Part shown: one piece after another, positions 57,196-64,000 of the stretch | Numbering within the stretch: the stretch's first letter is position 1 | Layout of the letters: the number at the start of each line of letters is the position of its first letter | Assembly: GCA_963580455.1 (NCBI GenBank) | Contig: OY756962.1 | Span: 24,503,001 to 24,567,000 of the forward strand | Reading direction: 5' to 3' | DNA from: Euonymus europaeus | Lineage: Eukaryota > Streptophyta > Magnoliopsida > Celastrales > Celastraceae | DNA: 64,000 bases | Made by a program: the position numbers and the translations under genes | The notes under the pieces: generated by a model | Databases searched by the model: none | Seen by the model: the letters and a program-made list of their open reading frames with translations, nothing else | Told to the model about the DNA's origin: nothing

Positions 57196-60193
57196 ATGAC
57201 GAAGCAGCAAGCTAATTGGTCTCCCTACGACAACAATGGAGGGTACTGCTTTTCTTACCCCTCTCTATATTCTGTGTATTGATGCGCGATTATATTGTTA
57301 AAAAGGGTTTCGATATTGACTATTTTAGCATGTGCTTCCTTGCCTTTCAGATCTGTTGTTGCGATTGCTGGGGCTGATTACTGTGTAATCGCTGCTGACA
57401 CACGAATGTCAACGGGTTATAGTATTCTGACTCGCGAATACTCTAAAATCTGTCAACTGTACGTACCTTCCTATTGTTTGTGCACTTTGATACCTAAAGT
57501 AGTTTGATTGGTGTTTTTCCTGGAGTATTTAGAGTGGGTTTCTTAGTTCAGTAATTGGGCATATGAATTAATGAAGCTGTTGGATTGCTTTATACGAGTA
57601 AAGAAATTCGCCTCTCAGCTTATAGGAGTCTGGTTAAAGCAGCTTGATTTCTTTTTCTTTTTTTTCCAGGATGATCAAACTCTTAATATAGCGGGTGATT
57701 TGAAGTTAATTTTGGAGAAACATTGTACTTCTGGGAGATTCTGGACTTTCCAGTTTTTTTAATAAAGAAAAATATAATGTTGCATTTTAATAAATGTGAA
57801 AAGGTTTCATTTTAGAGATGTGTTATCCGGGAATTTTTGCTAGATTCTGATGCTTTGCTGGTTCACTTGAAGGGAAGAACATTGGTTGGTATGATCAGAT
57901 GCCATTAAACTTGAAATTTGTTGAAAGAGAGAAACAATTGCTATTTGGTTATCTTTAATTTCAAAGTAGTAAATGTGGGAGCTTAATGTATCAATCGTGT
58001 AACAGTTTAATTGGTTATATTATATACTCAAACATCTGAAATTTCAATACAAGATCTTTATTGAGCTAAACATTTAAAGAGGGTTATGCTCAGGTTTTGA
58101 GAGAATGCCAGTCATGTTTGTGTCTTTGTGGTTCTACCTTTAGTCAAGCCTGCAGCACAGTGAATCCGAACTAATGTGGTTTCTGATTACTAGGTACAAT
58201 GTGTTAAGTAGCAGTTATAACATCTTGGAAGTAATAGTGTTGTGTTCGGAACTATGGAATTATTCTTTTAATATAAATTTTGGCATGCTTCAATTCTTGG
58301 CTGCTTTTTTAATGGTTTGTCATATCTGATAGGATGGTCTGATAGTCAGGATGACATAGATTGTTTATGATTAGTTCTCATGTTCTTACAATCTTGCAGA
58401 GCAGACAAGTCCTTTTTGGCTTCTTCTGGATTTCAAGCTGACGTGAGAGCCCTACAAAAACAGTTAGCTGCCAGGCACTTGGTAGGTTCTTAAACATTTC
58501 AAGTTTCAACTAATTATTTGATTAGCAGGTTTCTTCCATGTAGAATTTAAAGCCACTCCAATCAGTAGCTGGACGCATAATGACTAATTTATGTTTCTAT
58601 TGATTATTAGATCCTTCATTAAGGGTCCGTTTGGATTCAACATATATGTGAATAAATTGAAAGGCTTGGGCTATTTTGTTTGTGTAACTTTTTATAGAGA
58701 GTTTTAGAGTTTTAGTGACTATGTACACATCCGGATAAGACTCACTTTTTTGTGTTTTTGGATTTGTATTGCGGAGGATGGATCTCATTGAAACTTTTTG
58801 TGGCTTTGTATGGGTCTCAAATTGAAACTAAAGGAGCTGTGTCCTGCAGATTAAATGGAAAACTAAGGCTGTATTGTTACTGGAAAATGAGTTGGAGGAA
58901 AATGTTTATTCAGATACTTTGTTTTAGCTGTTTGATTCATATGAGATTTATTCAAGAACACGTAATTTAGAAACATATCAAAATCAGAATGACTTACAAA
59001 TGATAAAAACATAAGTCGCTTTTGGTTGTTTAACAAGATTTAATCGTATCTTCTCTGTTATGCTGTTAATTGGTCCAATTGATTTGGTATGGTGCACTTT
59101 TATGGCTGGTTTTGACGCCATATCTTTTTGTCCCTCGTTGTATACAGATATATCAGCATCAACACAACAAGCAAATGAGCTGCCCGGCAATGGGTCAACT
59201 GCTTTCCAACACCCTCTACTACAAACGTTTCTTCCCATACTATGCTTTTAACGTATTAGGTGGTCTTGATCATGAAGGTAAATTTGCCATCCTTTTCTGT
59301 TAACGAGGGCCATTTTCTGTTAGTGAATTAATTTCTCATTCTGTTACTGCAGGAAAGGGTTGTGTGTTCACTTATGACGCTGTTGGTTCCTATGAGAGGG
59401 TTGGATATAGCTCTCAAGGTTCTGGTTCCACACTCATGATGCCCTTTTTGGACAATCAATTGAAGTCTCCCAGCCCACTCCTGTTGCCTGCTCAGGTATG
59501 TTATTGATGAGGCCTATTTCGACGATCTCGTAGCTTATTTATGTGTTATAAACGGTGGTCTTTTGTAGGATGCTGTTACTCCACTTTCAGAAGCTGAAGC
59601 AGTTGATTTAGTCAAAACTGTTTTTGCATCTGCAACTGAGAGGGATATATACACAGTAAGTTTATTTTCCTCTCTGTTTGTATTTGACAGTTTTTGGCAT
59701 ATCAAATAATCTAGATCCTAGGATATTTTTATCATCGCTTCTTTATTTGATTAATGATTTCCTGTGGTCTAGCTTTATTTTATCATCACCCCATTACATA
59801 CTTATCACTTAACCATAATGAACTCTTTCTATCCTTAAATTCTACATATTCTATACATGTGTGTTTTGTATGTTCCGGCTTTGGTCCTTGAGAATTGCCT
59901 GTTATAAGTTGTGGTTTAAAATGCCGTGTTTTGGTCCTTGTTGGTTCTTTTCTATTTTGTTGTTGGTTACCACCCCCCACCTAGTTACTGCTTTGTCTTG
60001 GCCATGCTTAGGAAGATAGTCTTAAAAAATGAAAGTAAACTAGTTAGACATGGTATAGACAATTGCTTCCTGATAATTGTCTGTGGTTTTAATACTTTTT
60101 TTTTTGGGATGAATGCAGGGAGACAAGCTGGAAATTGTTATCCTGAATGCTTCTGGTACTCATCGCGAGTCTATGGAGCTTCGAAAAGATTGA
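57196..60193 (+). CDS. PBF1: 20S proteasome subunit beta type-1 (PBF1, beta-6 position)
   Basis: Structural subunit of the 20S core particle, cytosol and nucleus. Exons: 57196-57242, 57351-57458, 58400-58481, 59148-59277, 59353-59495, 59569-59655 and 60119-60193, all in phase, giving 223 residues, the family's length. Sequence in order: MTKQQANWSPYDNNGG, VVAIAGADYCVIAADTRMS, SGFQADVRALQKQL, YQHQHNKQMSCPAMGQLLSN, FFPYYAFNVLGGLD, GKGCVFTYDAVGSYERVGY, GSGSTLMMPFLDNQLKSPSP and ERDIYTGDKLEI, ending in ELRKD. It is a non-catalytic beta subunit: there is no exposed Thr after a processed propeptide. The long intron 3 (58482-59147) holds a possible MITE. In Arabidopsis PBF1 and the DUF1499 gene are also neighbours, as I recall. 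Confidence 0.96.
58618..59050. mobile_element. Possible MITE in intron 3 of PBF1
   Basis: Starts with AAGGGTCCGTTTGGATTC, a common MITE terminus in plants. The right side near 59015-59035 has TCGCTTTTGGTTGTTTAACAAG, only a loose inverted match. Open frames inside carry no recognisable protein. Boundaries are uncertain. Confidence 0.35.
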
Positions 60194-61001
60194 TCTAAAC
60201 GAAGACATGTGCTGCGGGTCTTGTGGGAGAATATTGTTGAATTGCATGAAGTAATTCTATGAATGGTTATTCGTGTTTTTATGGTGTTTGGATTGCTGTG
60301 TAGCTTTTTAAAGGCATACAGTTTGAGCTACTGCTTTTCCCATTGAAAGGAAAATGTAGTAGCAATATGTGCTTCTTGTATTTAGAGCATGCAGTTTACT
60401 TTAATGGTACCTTTAAAGAAGAGTTTGCCTCTTTGGCATAAGAATGGCATCCATTCGTTACATTTCCTGAATGATGGAAATTCTGTTCATTTTTTAGTTG
60501 CATATCATAGTTGGACAAAATGAAAACATACTGCATCAGAACTTGCAACTAAGTGGTAGTTTTTGACCGAGAGCTTCCAAGAAACTATTTGAAGCTTTCT
60601 TAACATAGCCTAACAGTAATGTAATCATTAGCAGGGTGTATTTATGAAGTGATAACGCTCTCCTATGTATTGAAACCGAAAAGTGTATTATAATTCTAGC
60701 CTACTGAATATAAATCAAAAATATTTCATATATTATTCACGTTAAATTTTATTTTTTATTATCAACAAAAAATATAACCTTACATTTATAAAATCAATCA
60801 AAATAAAAATACAATTTCTTAATTTTTTTTATAAATTGAGCCCCATATTAGAGCCACAGACTACAACAGACACTATGGTAGTTTTTCTACAGCAGAACCC
60901 ACGCACCCGTATTTATGCCAAGCAATGGAGCAAGGTTGGTCTTGTTTATTTTTTTTGCTCATCCTATGAAAATGTTCATGAAAAGGTCAGTGTGAGGTTG
61001 T
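60194..61001. other. Region between the convergent PBF1 and DUF1499 genes
   Basis: The 3' UTR of PBF1 (to about 60650), then AT-rich sequence to about 60840. The short plus-strand frame at 60836-61123 is a shadow over the last DUF1499 exon. Confidence 0.6.
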
Positions 61002-62770
61002 TCAGAACCCATCCTCAGATGCCCATCCTTTCTTCTCCAACTCAAGTCTCAAGGCCTGTAATACATGCCAGGATTCATTCTAGTGTCAGTATCGAAAAGT
61101 CCTTCCTTTTTTTTTTTGGGTAAAATTTTAAAACTGATCATTACTAGCTTTTACCTTTATTCTCTTTCTGTTGGCATCAAAGTCGAAGTTTCCAAGTCTG
61201 GATGCAGACCGATACTCCACAATTGAGTTCTTGCCGGGTGGGAACCAGAACTCCACATCATCAACAAACTGTTGAAAAGACGTACAGATTACAATTCTGC
61301 AATCTTTATGCTCTCAATCATATTTGCCTATAAAGAAAGGATTAGAGTAACATACTCCTAAGATGGGACTTTCATATTCTACTCGCACATAATCATCCTT
61401 CTGCTCGACAATCCTCGGTGTAAACTTGTCTGGCTTTGTTGATTTAATCTGCACAATCAATATACTTTTACCTTAATTTACTATCCAACATAGTAACATT
61501 TGATAAATGTTTCGAGGAGACTGATTTTTACCGCATCTAGAAGCTCCTTCATGGCCACTTCTCTGCTGACAGGGTTTTTCCTACCGCGTCCTCCATTATA
61601 GTTCCTGTTTAAAAAAGAAATATACCACGTGACTCACATTGTCATTGACCAAGCAGAAAATAATAAACACGTTTTCCAAATCTCATAATAGGTCGGTGAC
61701 CTAATTCTTTACAAAAGGTTTGAGACTTCATCCATTAGCCTAACTCGGGTGGAAAAAATTGATTCCAGATCGGATAAGATAACATATTTGTATATCCGAA
61801 TTTGGATTAGTTTGAATTTTAAGACGTATTTAATTTATTAAATTTGGATTGATTTAAATTTAAATAAATAAATCGGATAATAATTCAGTCCACGTCACGT
61901 CACAGTCGCCGTATAATTAAATTGGACAAAATTTTGTATTTAAATTTTAGACTCAATTTTAAACCGGACAAAATCTTTGTGTTTAAATTCAGATTTCTAA
62001 CATATAGCTTATGACGGAACATAATTTAATACCGGTCGAAAAAATCCGGTTATCCAAACTAGAGTTTTGCCACTGTTAAACATAACGTCATAACCCAACC
62101 CTGACATAGAAACAAAAATCTAGCAATATTGATTTGTAGATTTTGGAATGAATTTTCTAACAAAAAATTTGGTAAGTTAAATAATGAAATGAACGGCTTG
62201 GATTCGTTAATGAATGATTACCAAGGAGGGGCATAGTGATCGACATCGGCGACATTCTCCGAAGTAGATACACAGTTCTTGGTAGCCGGACACAAAGCCA
62301 ATGCCGGTTGGTTCTTCTGTACTCCAAGGTAATCTGGCTTTTTTCCACTGCATTACACACCACACAAATCAAACCAAATCAAAAAACGAATTCGAAATCA
62401 CCAGACACATCGTCCGACTCCATCCATTACCAATTATTTGTGAATCGATTTCCATAAAAATTACCTGAAGCGGAAAATAGCCCCAATTACTGCCAATTCG
62501 CTGCTCCTCAGTATAATTTCCCTAAAAAATTTCTCATTCACATCAGAAACTCTAGATTTGAAAAATTCAATTAATTCGTTGGATTCAAAAGACAGAGAGA
62601 GACAGACAGAGGGACTACCTTCGAGGAAGTTGGTGATTGGGTTTTTGGTCATTTGGTTCATCGTTGTTGTGCTGCTGAGAAACGATGATACGAGGAAGAC
62701 TAGATCTACTTCTGCGTTTTTGGTAATTATTGAAGTAATTGTAGCCACTCGGTAACGCCATTGAAGCCAT
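61002..62770 (-). CDS. DUF1499 family protein, probably chloroplast (thylakoid)
   Basis: Protein of 222 residues in seven minus-strand exons: 62770-62619, 62521-62465, 62347-62222, 61604-61532, 61448-61356, 61268-61155 and 61055-61002. All phases agree, although few exons are visible as long ORFs. The N-terminus (MASMALPSGYNYFNNYQKRR) is basic and Ser-rich, like a transit peptide. A hydrophobic stretch follows (SSELAVIGAIFRFS). The DUF1499 domain then reads KKPDYLGVQKNQPALALCPA, TSENVADVDHYAPPWNY, SREVAMKELLDA, PRIVEQKDDYVRVEYESPIL, VDDVEFWFPPGKNSIVEYRS and RLGNFDFDANRKRIKALRLE, ending KKGWASEDGF. The function of DUF1499 is unknown. The start at 62770 is preferred over an upstream in-frame ATG at 62809 (MQRYRERL), which cannot be excluded. 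Confidence 0.9.
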
Positions 62771-63107
62771 GCTTCTAAGCTCAAGCAAGCGTTCTCGGTA
62801 CCTCTGCAATGTTACTCGGAAGCGCGAGCTTTTATTATACTACGACGCCGTATATTTTTGACTGAAAGACACGCTTTGTGATGGACCATGGTCGGAGGCC
62901 CATGAAATTGGGCATATTATTGACCCAGTCTTACCTCTCGGGTAACATGATCATAGGCCCATAAAATTGGGCTTTATTATTGACCCAAAGGCGGGAAGAA
63001 TAAAGAACGAACTGACTAGTCACAGCAAGTTTCAAAACCAAGATTACGCCATTTCTGCTAGCACTGCAAAGCTTCCACTGAAAGCTGATACCGTTCTTAC
63101 CTCTTCA
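62771..63107. promoter_or_regulatory. Bidirectional promoter with repeated site II motifs and an E2F site
   Basis: 337 bases separate two divergent start codons. A block of about 34 bases is repeated: AGGCCCATGAAATTGGGC with TATTATTGACCCA (62896-62928), and AGGCCCATAAAATTGGGC with TTTATTATTGACCCA (62955-62987). Each holds facing GGCCCA and TGGGC site II motifs. GGCGGGAA at 62990-62997 is the E2F core. Site II plus E2F is typical of plant proliferation and DNA-repair genes, and fits Ku80. Confidence 0.65.
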
Positions 63108-64000
63108 ATGGCACGAAATCGGGTATACTGTTACTAACGCAACAGTTTAATTATTAGTATCTCTGTTTCCCAATCTCTTTTTGTTTACTGTTTGTTTCTG
63201 CTACTAAGATATCGATTTGGCGTCGTATGCTACGTTTCTAGACTCTGTGTGAGGATTACTGGTTATATCATGTGTTTTTCTTCTTTAAACGGTGTAAATT
63301 AAGCTCTATGGTGACTTTTGTTTTTGTTAATTTTATAATATTTGAAATCAATCCGTGCTCCTTTTGGGTTTAGGGTTTTTGCTGTTAATCAGTTGAGATA
63401 ATAAAACCTAAAAGTATACATACATGTTACCTAATCTAGTAGCCTCTTTTCATATGGAAATTATTGACATAAAGCTTTTTTTTTGGCTCAAAAAGTTCGA
63501 TTGGATTCCTAGTCATGAGTAAATGGAAGTTCTATTTTCTTTTTTTGTTCATGAATAAAAGTACCTGGCATTTAATTCGTTGGTTTTCCATCTTTGAATA
63601 ACTGGAAATTGAAGGTGTATAGTTTTGAAGAACAGATGTGTGACATTGTTCTTTTGTTAGACATGATATTTTATTTATGCTTGTGTATAACTGCAACTTT
63701 CCTGAATTATATTTTTGGGAACAGGAAGGAGTTGTATTGTTGCTCGATGTTGGTCCATCAATGCACAATTTTCTTCCAGAGGTTGGAAAAGTTTGCTCCA
63801 TGCTAATACAGAAGAAGGTATGCTATTGGATTTTTCAGTATCTCGGTGTAAAAATGCTGTGGTTTTCCGTCATTTTTGGCTATACAAGAAATGGAAAAAA
63901 TTCCTTTCGTTTGCTTGTAGTTACTTCACAAAAACTTTCATGGGACTGTTCATTTTATAAGAGACTAAATACTTCTTCTTTGTGATTTATGTACTACTGC
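63108..64000 (+). CDS. KU80: ATP-dependent DNA helicase 2 subunit Ku80, 5' part only
   Basis: First two exons of Ku80, the partner of Ku70 in end-binding for non-homologous end joining and in telomere protection. Exon 1, 63108-63122, encodes MARNR. Exon 2, 63725-63817, encodes EGVVLLLDVGPSMHNFLPEV followed by GKVCSMLIQKK, the start of the von Willebrand A-type domain. The phases join exactly. The donor after 63817 (AAG/GTATGC) is good, and the remaining exons lie beyond the right edge. The very short first exon and the MARNREG start match remembered plant Ku80 proteins. Open frames reading through 63817 into intron 2 are artefacts. Confidence 0.88.

Noticed and set aside
59060..59303. Plus-strand ORFs over PBF1 exon 4 that extend into intron 3
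   Set aside because: The acceptor TATACAG at 59147 and exact phase with exon 3 define the true exon; the upstream part is intron.

Overview
The window is nuclear DNA of a flowering plant, almost certainly a core eudicot and probably a woody one. It has long AT-rich introns with GT..AG borders, AT-rich intergenic DNA full of short non-autonomous transposons, and a TIR-NBS-LRR resistance gene, a class absent from grasses. Bacterial-style reading of single ORFs misleads here. The gene models below were built by joining exons whose splice sites and reading phases agree. I could run no search, so family names rest on motif recognition and remembered homologues.

Layout. 1-3717 (+): TNL resistance gene lacking most of its TIR exon, which lies off the left edge, followed at about 4814-5200 by a broken copy of part of its LRR. 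6225-14704 (+): 13-exon MIT-AAA ATPase (spastin/katanin-like). 16566-19333 (+): Aurora kinase of the AUR3 type. 20286-20687 (-): LITTLE ZIPPER protein. 20900-27300: gene-free and repeat-rich. 27316-29926 (-): plastid dihydrodipicolinate synthase in three exons. 33553-34455 (-): AT-hook protein of the AHL family. 34500-42400: gene-free. 42399-51674 (-): 11-exon BIG-type ARF-GEF. 52390-54305: dead PIF/Harbinger transposon. 55151-55708 (+): small acidic membrane DUF761-type protein. 57196-60193 (+): proteasome beta subunit PBF1 in seven exons. 61002-62770 (-): plastid-type DUF1499 protein in seven exons. 63108 to the right edge (+): first exons of Ku80, divergent from the DUF1499 gene.

The gene order is informative. 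As I remember the Arabidopsis map, AHL, DHDPS, ZPR, AUR3 and the AAA ATPase sit together at At2g45430-45500, while DUF1499, PBF1, BIG2, AHL18, DHDPS1 and ZPR2 sit together at At3g60810-60890. This window carries the union of both lists in one order, which is what an unfractionated relative of that duplicated block should look like.

The genes are mostly conserved housekeeping or developmental functions: lysine synthesis, vesicle traffic, proteasome, mitosis, DNA repair and leaf-polarity regulation. They do not form one pathway. I found no clear new multi-gene system. The most useful second looks are regulatory sites (a full MSA element upstream of AUR3; E2F and site II motifs between DUF1499 and Ku80), a 63-nt in-frame intron candidate in the ZPR gene, a Leu in the Sec7 domain that may mean brefeldin resistance, a group of uncatalogued MITE-like elements, and an unassigned spliced-looking ORF near 5260-5590.
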